Positions 35,549-46,413 of a stretch of DNA of 64,000 nt are shown one piece after another (position 1 is the stretch's first letter; every line of letters starts with the position of its first letter). Source of the DNA: Reticulitermes speratus (Eukaryota; Arthropoda; Insecta; Blattodea; Rhinotermitidae); the NCBI GenBank assembly GCA_021186555.1, contig JAJKFL010000014.1, positions 35,274,033-35,338,032 of the forward strand. Direction: 5' to 3'. The notes beneath the pieces were generated by a model that had not been told where the DNA came from, searched no databases, and saw only the letters and a list, made by a program, of their open reading frames with translations. Position numbers and translations under genes: made by a program.

Positions 35549-36377
35549 CTTATATATCAATTGATACACTGCATAAGTAAGTCTCCATATTATATATCAA
35601 TTGATACCTTTCAACTTAAGTTTCCGTATTATATATCAATTGATACCTTTCAACTTAAGTTTCCATATTATATATCAATTGATACCTTTCAACTTAAGTT
35701 TCCATATTATATATCAATTGATACCTTTCAACTTAAGTTTCCATATTATATATCAATTGATACCTTTCAACTTAAGTTTCCATATTATATATCAATTGAT
35801 ACCTTTCAACTTAAGTTTTCATATTATATATGAATTGATACCTTTCAACTTAAGTTTCCATATTATATATCAATTGATACCTTTCAACTTAAGTTTCCAT
35901 ATTATATATCAATTGATACCTTTCAACTTAAGTTTCCATATTATATATCAATTGATACCTTTCAACTTAAGTTTCCATATTATATATCAATTGATACCTT
36001 TCAATTTAAGTTTCCATATTATATATCAATTGATACCTTTCAACTTGAGTTTCCATATTATATATCAATTGATACCTTTCAACTTAAGTTTCCATATTAT
36101 ATATCAATTGATACCTTTCAACTTAAGTTTCCATATTATATATAAATTGATACCTTTCAACTTAAGTTTCCATATTATATATCAATTGATACCTTTCAAC
36201 TTAAGTTTCCATATTATATATCAATTGATACCTTTCAACTTAAGTTTCCATATTATATATCAATTGATACCTTTCAACTTAAGTTTCCATATTATATATA
36301 AATTGATACCTTTCAACTTAAGTTTCCATATTATATATCAATTGATACTTTTCAACTTAAGCTTCCTTCTTATATAT
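35549..36377 (+). repeat. 39-bp tandem array, about 21 units
   Basis: Unit ttatatatcaattgatacct followed by ttcaacttaagtttccata. Each full unit holds two perfect palindromes, tatcaattgata and aacttaagtt. Because 39 is a multiple of three, + frames stay open for 185 and 261 codons with a 13-residue repeat (IPFNLSFHIIYQL). Composition and lack of any start context or homology argue for non-coding satellite. Confidence 0.96.
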
Positions 36378-36719
36378 ATCAACTGATGCGCTACAGACTT
36401 AAGTCTCCATCTTGTCCGGGCAAACCCAGAGTTTGGTCCTTATACCAGCACCGTGCGAGTAAATGTAGAACACCTGAATTAAATTCCAGTAAAAATGTCA
36501 GTAATATGACATGCAATCTGGTCTCCGTGCTTACGGAACACAATTACGGCTTTGCTCAGATCACCAGTAACATAAAGCGAGGGATTTTGGGATGTGTGTG
36601 GACAGTACTTACGACGAGTTTTTTTGAAGTCTAGCACAGTATACATTTGTAGACTGTAACTGTTCTTTTTTATACCGCGGAGCTAATGGAGAACATCTAA
36701 ACATATTATAAAATTTATA
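36378..36719. other. Intron 1; no gene seen
   Basis: No coding homology or repeat border seen. Confidence 0.45.
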
Positions 36720-37000
36720 TGATATACTCGTAGACCGTGCATCTTGTCATAAACTTATTAACACCAAGAAATGCACATGGTAAATATATAGACAACGTGT
36801 ATTAGAAACTCCTACATATGTTTCGACAAATCTTTGTCTTCATCAGGATTTCAAGCAAAGGTGTACAAGAACTTTGCCTCCATTTACATGTTGAAAATAT
36901 CACGTATTAGGAATTCAAAACATACAAATTCATAGTCATTGTTCATAAAATACGATGTTAAAATATTAGGTGGTAAAATGCTATAATTCCGGTATAATTG
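36720..37000 (-). mobile_element. Penelope-like element end with hammerhead-like motif
   Basis: On the minus strand 36811-36846 reads CTGATGA, A, the stem GACAAA/TTTGTC with a two-base loop, GAAAC, ATAT, GTA, GG. Core residues of a hammerhead are all present, with one extra unpaired A before stem II. Upstream gaaa can pair with downstream tttc to extend stem I beyond a bulge. Flanks are AT-rich and uncoding; borders are estimates. Confidence 0.5.
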
Positions 37001-39509
37001 TAATATTGAATTATCATATATTAAAGCTCGGAACATACAAGATCTCCAACGTAGTTTTCAAAAGATGACGTTAATATATTAAAACCAGTAAACTAATGCA
37101 TTTCTGGTGTATGCAAGGCTGAGAGTTATGTGGGTTGTGCCCACAAACGTCTGAATTGATCTAATGTAGATATCGTCCGGTGGTGGTGTGTGCTGTGCGT
37201 TTAGTGGAGAGGTGTGGTGACTCAGCACACCACACAGCATGTGCATTTGTTTGTGTTATTAAGTTTATATCATAAAACTTACTTCGAATTTTCACTAATG
37301 CTTATGCTTTCCACGGCTATTACAGCAGTGTGGATAAAAGTAGATTCTTATTAGTAAATATTTCATAAAAGTATTGACTGATAAATTGAGTAATAATTTA
37401 TTTCTGCTCGTTTCCTAGCCTCAACACACATACTGAAATATTCGAAGAAACCCATAGGACTTTATTTTGACTCTTTCATGCCCGAAGTAGGTTTATGTGT
37501 TTAAAAACTCAGTACCTACAGCATAGAAAATATACTGAATTTTCATTAAAATACCAATAAGTGCCATTTATTGTAAGAATATTGCGACACATATAAAATA
37601 AATTATTTGGTAAAGTAACATAATTTCGTAACACTGAAGCAGTAGGAACAAATAGTGGTCATTGTGCTTTAAGGGGTTAAGAATATGTTGACTGTACGCA
37701 GTAACAGGCTGTAGCAGCTCCACCCAATGGTCAGTGCATACAATATCGAAAAAAAAAGAGGAAGTGATGGACGACCTGGCCGCATGCACAGGGTCAGTGC
37801 TGAGCTAAAATTTACCCGCAATACGTAACAACAGTTTTGCCACATAACAAGAGATATGAAGTATGCATATGTGACGTTTTATGGGATAATGGAAAATTAT
37901 GCAAACGCTCACAAGCCTGTAATTATTTTAATTTTGATAAAAGCTTACGTCATCACGTTGATGTTCACTTGTATGCACGATACGACGCACACTGTGCGCC
38001 CTTTAAATTCCAGGCCGGACGACTGGATGTACTTTAACTTGTTCGAACGTCACCTTGCACCTTGACACTGTAAGATATTCTGTCACTGTCCAGACAGTTA
38101 AAGCATGGCGCATTCTCAGGTTGTGGATAGAGAAGTTGCGCAACAAAAGAAATGGCTGTCCTCTAACGTGGAGGTTGGGCTAAAGGTTAAATCCTCACCA
38201 AAAAAAAAAAAAAAAACCGGCACATTATTAGATATTACACTCATCGTCGCAGCTGGTCGAATTATTTGAATGAAGGTATGGGTATAAACTGAATTTATCT
38301 GGATCGGGTAATGAACCCGGTAACCAAACTTCGGATTCAATAACTGTCGACAAACTTCTTGATTAACTGAAGAACTCGCAGTTTTCAAGAAAGGCTGTGC
38401 TCCATAGTGAGGTTTACGCTAAACATTTTGCGTTTGAAGAACCACAAGTACCAAGCACGCAAGTTATTTAGTATAAAAAAGAGCATTTGGTTATCTAATA
38501 AAGCCGTTTCAAATTCATCGGTTATAAATATTCTGAGACACTAACTATTTCACGTTGGGTTTACTGGGCTGAATGTATTCTGATAGTGGTTACCAACAGT
38601 ACGGATCAGGACAGACTTGAACTCAGAAGAAAATATAAATTCTCACCGCCATAAAAATATTAAATCTGAAGGATAAAGATTTGCCTTCCAGAATGAGAAG
38701 CCGTGTCCTTTTGTACACAAATTTCAACATCTCGGCGGAACCTGCTGCCTCCGTTTCAGGACAAAAGCTTACTTCAGTTTTCCACCCTGAAGATAAAGGC
38801 AGTATGTTACTCTCAAACACTGGCATCTGTGTACGAGATTACACTGTGCCACTTCCCACAAGGCAGTACTCTTTAATTACCTGAAAATTGTGCTCTGGCC
38901 TTGATTTGTACAGCGTTGTTCTACAGCACAACTGCACCCGGATAGTTGATCAACAACCCCACCCTCCCCCCACCCCCGTCGAATCGCAGGAGGCAGATTC
39001 GGAACAATAAAAGTATCTTCAGAGAACTGATGTTATTTCTTGTAGAAAAGGAGAAGATATTCAAAGAATTTAATCAGCGTCAAACAACTCTGTGGTACAC
39101 TTGCTGTCATAGCTTTATGTATCTCTGAGAAGTTTGTGAACGGAGCTACACATTGTAACCTGCGTCAAGCACAATTAAGTGGACTGACTGTGAGTTATTT
39201 TCATTGTTGCTTTTTGCTATGTGTGTGAAGAGGGAGAAAGTGATAGGAGGATGGAGAAAATTACAAAATGAGGAACTTCACCGTTTATACTCTTCAATTA
39301 ATATTACAGAAGGGGATTAAGTAAAAGACGATGAGATGGGCGGAGCTTGTAGCATGAATTAGATACGAGAAATATGGATAGGGCTTTTGTTGGGAGACCT
39401 GAAGTTTAGAGGCCACATGGAAGACCAAATAATAGACGGGAAGAGGATAACATTAAAATGAATCTTAAAGGAAGAGGTTGTGAGAGCGTGAACTGGACGC
39501 CTAGCTCGT
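37001..39509. other. Intron 1; no gene seen; A-run at 38200-38216
   Basis: Frames of up to 90 codons without homology. An A17 run near 38200, after aaatcctcacc, could be the tail of an old retroposed sequence on the + strand. Confidence 0.4.
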
Positions 39510-39554
39510 GCTCATTGTGTTCAAGAATCAGCCGGATTCTTGAACACAATGAGC
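39510..39554 (+). other. Perfect 20-bp inverted repeat, 5-base loop
   Basis: gctcattgtgttcaagaatc (39510-39529), loop agccg, and the exact complement gattcttgaacacaatgagc (39535-39554). Without mismatches and short for an animal microRNA precursor. It may be a small foldback or a cruciform-prone site. Confidence 0.9.
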
Positions 39555-39929
39555 GTACTTTTATATAAGTTCCGTAACATGTATATGTAGATCAGAAGGA
39601 GGGAATTTATTTACCAGCTTATGATTTATGAGCTTCTAAAGAAGGGCTTTACTCCATGCCGGTTTGTCTGTATGTCTTGTCTACCCTTCTGTCCTACAAA
39701 GACAGCATCTGACATATACCAACATAAGTACTTTAGATTCCTGAAACTGTACTCTTGCTTATTACAGAATACAAGTTTCATTCATATGTCTCCACGCCAA
39801 AATTATTTATGCATGTCTCATTCTCCACATCACAGTCTAATGTCCTGATTACCATAAAAGCTGATTTCACCGCAGTACTTAATAGAGTGTCAGAAAACAC
39901 GTTTCACCACAGCCACGATACAACGAACA
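39555..39929. other. Intron 1; no gene seen
   Basis: No homology recognised. Confidence 0.4.
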
Positions 39930-40265
39930 ACTCCATGGAGCAGAGTCCTTTAGAATCTACCGGCTGCACAGTTAGTCAATAATATCTCCGCCTTTTGTGT
40001 AATCCGAAAATTTACTGTCATGCTCACAGCAGCTCGCCACTTGTATCTGTTCTGAACCAGATGGATGCAATTCTCAAAGTCTCAATCTATTTCTGTAAGA
40101 TCCATCTTAACACCATTTTCCCATCTACGCCTAGGTCTTCCCAGTGGTTCTTCCCCTTCAGATATGCCGACTAAAACGTACGCATTTCTCGTATCTCTGT
40201 TGTATGCTGCACGGCTTCGTTTTATGCAACTTCATTTGATCATATTAACCTTCGTAATGTGTTAA
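39930..40265 (+). repeat. Dispersed repeat R2, longest copy
   Basis: tctatttctgtaagatccat, catctacgcctaggtcttcc and ccgactaaaacgtacgcatt continue the R2 order. A frame (40065-40265) reads HLRLGLPSGSSPSD and PTKTYAFLVS, a residue pattern I recall as common in repeats of arthropod assemblies; it is probably non-coding sense of a retroelement. Confidence 0.5.
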
Positions 40266-40267
40266 AA

Positions 40268-41410
40268 TTAAGCTGTAAGTTTCTCAACCCATAACAGATG
40301 CTGACAGCTGTAGTTTAGCAAAGCTGTCAGTATGTCAACCTATACAGATAGTGGGTGGTGCAGTTTAATGAGGGTGTAAGTGTCTCAAACTATACAGCTG
40401 GTGACTGCTGTAGTTTAATGAGGGTGTCATTGTCTCAAACTATACAGCTGGTGACTGCTGTAGTGTAATGAGGGTGTCAGTGTCTCAAACTATATAGCTG
40501 GTGACTGCTGTAGTTTAATGAGGGTGTCAGTGTCTCAAAATATACAGCTTGTGACTGCTGTAGTATAATGAGGGTGTCAGTGTCTCAAACTATATAGCTG
40601 GTGACTGCTGTAGTTTAATGAGGGTGTCAGTGTCTCAAACTATATAGCTGGTGACTGCTGTAGTTTAATGAGGGTGTCAGTGTCTCAAACTATACAGCTG
40701 TTAACTGCTGTAGTTTATTGAGGGTGTCAGTGTCTCAAACTATGTACCTGGTAACTGCTGTAGTTTAATGAGGGTGTCAGTGTCTCAAAATATACAGCTT
40801 GTGACTGCTGTAGTTTAATGAGGGTGTCAGTGTCTCAAACTATACAGCTGGTAACTTCTGTAGTTTAATGAGGGTGTCAGTGTCTCAAACTATACAGCTG
40901 GTAACTGCTGTAGTTTAATGAGGGTGTCAGTGTCTCAAACTATGTAGCTGGTAACTTCTGTAGTTTAATGAGGGTGTCAGTGTCTCAAACTATACAGCTG
41001 TTAACTGCTGTAGTTTAATGAGGGTGTCAGTGTCTCAAACTATGTAGCTAGTAACTTCTGTAGTTTAGTGAGGGTGTCAGTGTCTCAAATTATACAGCTG
41101 GTGACTGCTGTAGTGTAATGAGGGTGTCAGTGTCTCAAACTATATAGCTGGTGACTGCTGTAGTTTAATGAGGGTGTCAGTGTCTCAAACTATATACTGT
41201 AGATGGCGGCTGGTGTAGTTTAGTTAAGCTGTCAGTGTCTCATCCTATAATAGATGTGTCTGGTGTAGTTTAATGAAGCAGTTAATGTCTCACCCTATAT
41301 AATCGCAGATAGTGAGTTGTGTAGTTTAATAAAGTTGTCGGTGCCGGAATCCTATTTAGATGGTGACTGCTGTAGTTGTGAAGCTGTCAGTGTCTCAGAC
41401 TATAGAGATG
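40268..41410 (+). repeat. 50-bp tandem array, about 22 units
   Basis: Unit tgtctcaaactatacagctg followed by gtgactgctgtagtttaatg and agggtgtcag. Middle units differ by few bases (gtgactgctg/gtaacttctg, tatacag/tatatag/tatgtag). Units at both ends are more diverged, the usual picture of a tandem array that exchanges in its centre. Confidence 0.97.
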
Positions 41411-41743
41411 GTGATTCGTGAATGATGATACAGAAAAATATTTCGAAGGAAGTCGTTGTGATTTAATTGCCCGACGTTTTCTTAGAGGTACTAAAGGAAA
41501 CAAGAATTGCCGGATAATCGGTTTCCCGGCCATGATTCGAACAGACCATCTTCCGAATATAAGCCAACGGTGTTACCGCTGTATCTTCCTTCTGAATTAC
41601 CGTATTAAAAACATGGAGTTCTTAAAGTCCTTTTACGTCTTAAAACTCTAATAACAATCTGTAAAACCATTTTGAATGAGTACTTATTCCAGGTTTTTTT
41701 TATGAATAAAAGTAATTTGTATCTTTGTTTATTTGTACTCTAT
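41411..41743. other. Intron 1; no gene seen
   Basis: No homology recognised. Ends where the large palindrome begins. Confidence 0.45.
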
Positions 41744-42701
41744 TTTGGTTTCAATTTCGATAATCCACCTTACACTAAATGGCATAGAAGGAAAGATTGT
41801 GTGTTCTGGCTAGCAGTGTTGAAGTTCCTATCAAAGGTTAGAAGAAGAAGTGCTACACATTAGGGGAAGGTAGCACCACACAGGAATTCAATTTCGAAGT
41901 GGATGAAGGAACTGGAAGAGTCTAATTCTGCGATTGACAGGCTGCGAAGTGGAAGGCTGGGGTTAGACTGGAAGACTGTGGCATATGTAGGGGAAGCATT
42001 TATGTAGAGCCTACGACGAATATAAAGGAAACGGGCATCTCTGGAACGATACACTCCTAAAACAGCGGTGCACAAAATTCTCAGAGTAATATTGCGTCGG
42101 AGGCCTTATAAGATTCAAGTGCATCTAATATTGCCGGAAGAGGGCTACCATGGGTGATTACATTTCTGTCACCAGCTTATTAAAAAAGTTGGAAACGACA
42201 CATTATTTCTTGACAATTTAACTTTTATTGCCGAAGAAATAAGTTGTCGTTTCCAACTTTTTCAGTAAGCTGGTGACAGAAGAGTAATCACCAATGGTAG
42301 CCCTCTTCCGGCAATATTAGACGCACTTGAATCTTATAAGGTCTCCGACGCAATTTTACTCTGAGAATTTTGTGCACCGCTGTTTTAGGAGTTTATCGTT
42401 CCAGAGATGTCCGTTTCATTTATATTCGTAGGCTCTACATAAATGCTTCCCCTACACATGCCACAGTCTTCCAGTCTAACCCCAGCCTCCCACTTCGCAG
42501 CCTGTCAATCGCAGAATTAGACTCTTCCAGTTCCTTCATCCACTTCGAAATTGAATTCCTGTGTGGTGCTACCTTCCCCTAATGTGTAGCACTTCTTCTA
42601 CTAACCTTTGATAGGAACTTCAACACTGCTAGCCAGAACACACAATCATCCATTCTGTGCCATTTCGTGTAGGGTGAATGATCGGAATTGAAATCAAAAT
42701 T
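41744..42701. mobile_element. Long palindrome of two inverted transposase 5' halves
   Basis: Arms 41744-42210 and 42235-42701 are near-identical inverted copies around a spacer of about 21 bases, centre 42222. In the left arm (+) a single frame, broken by stops, gives YTKWHRRKDCVFWLA, then NSISKWMKELEESNSAIDRL, RSGRLGLDWKTVAYVGEAF and TPKTAVHKILR...RRPYKIQ. This is the HTH and linker part of an IS630/mariner-like transposase (usual: R..R.F.L......F....P....I..W...F...GS....SGRP.VS...V..V...F...P..S...L.IP.TTV...L....Y..Q). The right arm encodes the same on the minus strand. The catalytic domain is absent. Transcribed in either direction, it would fold into a hairpin of about 460 bp. Confidence 0.88.
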
Positions 42702-42704
42702 TAG

Positions 42705-43987
42705 GAAAATGGGCAAATTTGCCCCACCGGCCAATGATGCCCCATCAGTTACTTCTAAACCTTAGCTCTATGAAGCTGCACATACTACGCAGCTAGAAGG
42801 TCTTCCAGTGGTGAGTCTGGTACTGTGCAAGTCACAGTTGCTCTGTTTGTCTCAACACCCTGACATTGTTTTGTAAAGTAAGTAACGTGATTTGTAACGC
42901 TATATATTTCAGGGAGCTATTCTTTAACAATTTTCTCTTTTTTTATGCTTATAGTAATTTTACAAACAGTTTGTGTAAAGGAAGAGTGGACTTTTCTGTA
43001 CTGTTTATACCGTTACGAACTTTCGCAAGCCACGCCATAGTCACGTCATCAGCCGGGGCATCTTTGCTCCACATTTGCATACAGTCGCCCCACTGACAGA
43101 TGGGTAAAGATGCTTCATTTATATTTTAACTCGCTTGGTTGACCTATGTTCATACGTCAAATTGTATACTGCATTCTCCTTGATATGTTAATGAAAAACT
43201 AAAAAAATTGTTTCCTACCTAATATAATATATTTTATTTACCCTCGTTATGTGTTAAAGAATGTATTAAAATGGCACACCTTCACTCCTGCATCCGTCCA
43301 TCCGTCAACACCCATCCAGGTTTCTCAGGAAAAACACCAACTACAGCTCACGGAATTGTCCTTGGAGAGTTCTCACTAGTTCGCCAATCATCAAAAAGAA
43401 GAAACTAAAACCCAAGCATATGATGACTAATTTCAGGAAAATGGTTCACAATCCGAACACGAGAAATTCTGATAAAAATGATGACAGTGACTGCTGTAAA
43501 GAATGTAAGGAATACTGCTGTGTAACGAAAGAGGAATGCGACTGGATAAAATGCTCATTGTGTGAAAGGTGGCTGCATGAAAACTGCACAATTTTCTCCA
43601 AACCCTGCATTGATTGTGGACGTATCAACCGTTCTAAGAATCCTAAACAACGTAAGAAATCTACCAAGAAGTAAGAAGGAGCCCCATAGTGATACAGAAC
43701 ATACATTAGTTTATTTGATTACAATCTTATTTACTACAAATTTATTATATTGTATTGCGTTGAGTGTGGGGCATCTTTCACCACGCATATGCCAAAGACG
43801 CCATTTTGCATACCTTTCTAATTTTTATTGGTGTCAGTAAACGAATTTAAATTTGCTATAAGGGAACTGACCGTTTTGTAGCAGAGACCCTGCTATACCT
43901 ATTACACACGCAGATATATATTTTGTTGCTACACATAATTGTAAAAATCTATCAGAATAAAAAGTGGGGCATCATTGCCCATTTTAC
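42705..43987 (+). pseudogene. pogo/Tigger-type element with Cys-rich C-terminal domain
   Basis: Ends are inverted: aaaatgggcaa...tgccccac on the left (42706-42728) against gtggggcatcattgcccatt on the right (43964-43983). Inside, 43370-43674 encodes LTSSPIIKKKKLKPKH, then a block with CCKECKEYCC, DWIKCSLCERWLHENC and CIDCGR: a PHD/RING-like zinc-binding end seen on some insect pogo/Tigger transposases. The HTH and DDE parts are missing, so the copy is an internal-deletion derivative of about 1.3 kb. It starts within a few bases of the right end of the palindrome. Confidence 0.65.
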
Positions 43988-44631
43988 TCTAGACTAAAAA
44001 CCAATAAAGGTATAAACTACTTTTATTCATAAAATAAATGGAATAAACACTAATCCAAAATCATTTTGCAGATTGTTTTTATCATAAACACAACTATAGT
44101 TATTAGACTTTGAATGTGTACAAGGACTATGAAATCCTTATTCAGATAATCCTATGTCATACAGAACAGATATGCATATATACAGACATACACGCACCGT
44201 GTAGACTGAACTCCAGTGGCATGAACGTCATGTAGATTTTCACAAAAATAAGCCAGCTGTTGCAAATATCTCCTAACGTGTCATGATTATAGAATCGCAG
44301 TTATACCAAATGAAATTCTGTCCTCGTGTCCCATGAGCATCTTCACGCAACTCACGTTACAATTGTTTTACCTTAAGATTCCTCACATAACAGCAACCTG
44401 TGATTCTCCTGCCTTTCATATGAAAACTTTTATTAATTTCCCGACGCGGCACCTCGCGTGTCAGCAGAACAGACGTAATATCTTACAGAACTTTACCTCC
44501 TCTCTCTCTATCTATCTCTCTATCTCTCTCCATGGGCTGTTCGTCTCAACATAAACGTATTGTCGTTTCCTGACGAAGTAAGCATGACAAGTCAACACGA
44601 TGAATTGATTATTACATTACTGGGACTTTTC
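43988..44631. other. Intron 1; no gene; small CTAT/CTCT run near 44502
   Basis: Short frames without homology and a simple run ctctctctatctatctctct near 44502-44531. Confidence 0.45.
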
Positions 44632-44795
44632 TACCTTGAATATAAAAGCAGTTTTCTGGGAGTTTTCGCTTTGAAGATAAAAGCATTCTTCTAGAAGTTG
44701 GTTGCTTTGAAGATAAAAGCATTCTTCTGGGAGTTTTCCGCCTTGCAGATAAAAGCATTGTTCTGGGAGTTTTTTTTTACCTGAAGACAGAAGTA
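44632..44795 (+). repeat. Degenerate 36-40-bp tandem repeat, 4 units
   Basis: gataaaagcattcttctggg followed by agttttcgctttgaa recurs four times with changes. Old minisatellite. Confidence 0.8.
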
Positions 44796-45059
44796 GTCGA
44801 ATTACACTGAAGGCACCCTGATAGCAGCCATCTGGAAAGACTGTGGTAGAACACGTAAATACCTCACGTCAGGGTAAACCTTCAGATATTCGAGCCTCAC
44901 AAACATACCTGAGTTAATCAAGATAAAATCCCAATGGGCATAGTGAAGACACAGAAACTCATTCTTTGCCGTAAACCATACTTTCTCCTCCGCCCCTTGT
45001 GTTCACTCCGACTGAATGACCAGTCCTGGCCAGCGAGGACACTCCGGTTGCAGCACCGT

Positions 45060-45300
45060 CACTTAAGTCTTGCCTGTACAACTAACCACGTGCAGCAGAC
45101 TCCGTCTTGAAAAGCTACCAGTCGCTCAGTTTCAAGAAATTCTCCATCTTCTGTAGAACCCGAAGGTTTATTACCGTGTACACATCAGTCCATCAGGTAA
45201 CCTCGAGCCCAATGAACTCAGTTCCCAACCCCAGAGCTTAGCACTTAAGATTCAGTTTAATATTATTCTCCCGTCTACGTCTTCTTATTCCGTATTGTAT
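45060..45300 (+). repeat. Dispersed repeat R2, partial copy
   Basis: agctaccagtcgctcagttt, ccgaaggtttattaccgtgt and ctcccgtctacgtcttctta follow the R2 order seen at 3600, 33741 and 39930. Confidence 0.45.
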
Positions 45301-45895
45301 CTTTCTTCATATTTTTTGTTAAATTCAACAGAGCAATTAATTACATTTAATTTTTTTGGACTTCATTTTTTTCTAAGAATGGAAGAACTTCAGTGAAAAG
45401 CTCTCCCCTTCTTTAGTCATTAATATGCTGTTAAGAAGTGCACGGAATTTGATTCTATATACTTATAACTGAAATACAGTTTCACTAGTTATTATTACAA
45501 CAAACCTATAACTAAACGCGTAAGGGGAATGGTGGAGTTTACATCTCCCTATTTTTACATTCCTCCCACTTTAAAATTTCCAGCAAATGATGTTTGCCCA
45601 TGAAATATGCACGAATACCGTTGGAACTTAAATATTGTTTATCAGATTTAACTACGCGTGCGAAGTTTGCCAAGTCACTAAAATGTCCTTCATTCTAAAG
45701 GGGGACATAAGTAAAACGTGTTCGAAAATCCCACTTGCACCAGACGTAAGTCCGGAGAGCCTCTGGTTGCCCATCAGTGGTTTAAACACTGGCGATACAA
45801 GTTCCAGTATTTGAGCTTGACATTCCTTGAAGCCCTGTCAGCATAATGGCTTTAAGATGAGCCCATTCAGTATAATAATAATCCTACGTGTTGAA
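45301..45895. other. Intron 1; no gene seen
   Basis: No homology recognised. Confidence 0.45.
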
Positions 45896-46177
45896 CGGTG
45901 GGTCGGGATACCGTAGTCGGTATAGCGACTCGCTACGAGCTGAACGTTCAGGGATCGACTCCCGGTGAAGGCGAAATTTTCCGCACCCGTCCAGGCCGGC
46001 CCTGTGGCCCACGCAGCCTTCTGTAAAATGGGTACCGGGTCTCTTTCCCAGGGTATAGAGGCTGGGGCGTGGCGTTGACCACTACTCTCATCTAGCGCCG
46101 AGGTTGAAGAAAGAGAAGAGCTATACCTCTACCCTACTCTAGGCCTTCATGGCCTGTTCTAGGGTGCATTTACTTGT
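45896..46177 (+). mobile_element. tRNA-derived SINE (family S2)
   Basis: Head gtagtcggtatagcgactcg resembles an A-box region and gatcgactcccgg a B box. Body: cacccgtccaggccggccct, atgggtaccgggtctctttc, gctggggcgtggcgttgacc. Related copies: 31960-32090 (minus), 52565-52870, 60885-61150 and 61365-61655 (minus). Confidence 0.85.
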
Positions 46178-46396
46178 ACGTATTGAACGACCGGGCTATC
46201 GGTGTTCAAGTCCCCGCATAGACAGAGTATTTTCTTCTCCAAAGCATCCATAAGGCCTATCGGTTCTTGGTGCTTGCCACTTATCTTCATCCAGTGCAGC
46301 TGTTATATATGCGTGTAACTATACCTCGACTCCTCCATATTCCTTCACAGTCTGCTGTATAATTAAGCAAAGAAGAGTTCTACCTTTACCTTTACC
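46178..46396 (+). mobile_element. Second SINE-like unit ending at the exon 2 acceptor
   Basis: A B-box-like ggtgttcaagtccccgc near 46199 begins a shorter SINE-like unit, whose tail ctacctttacctttacc ends at about 46397. The same acctttacc tail ends other S2 copies (minus strand at 61370). The AG of exon 2 is at 46412-46413, so the tail lies about 16 bases from the splice site. Confidence 0.55.
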
Positions 46397-46413
46397 AACG
46401 TGTTGTGTTTCAG

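Noticed and set aside
35601-36386. 261-codon protein gene
   Set aside because: The frame is open only because the 39-bp period is a multiple of three; the product is a 13-residue repeat with no homology.
39510-39554. microRNA precursor
   Set aside because: A perfect 20-bp stem with a 5-base loop is too short for Dicer processing of the usual kind.
41860-42582. Two 70-codon genes in the palindrome
   Set aside because: They are the antisense shadow of the transposase frame, present once per arm.
45896-46177. Small host gene next to Dscam exon 2
   Set aside because: The sequence is a repeated SINE found five times in the window.
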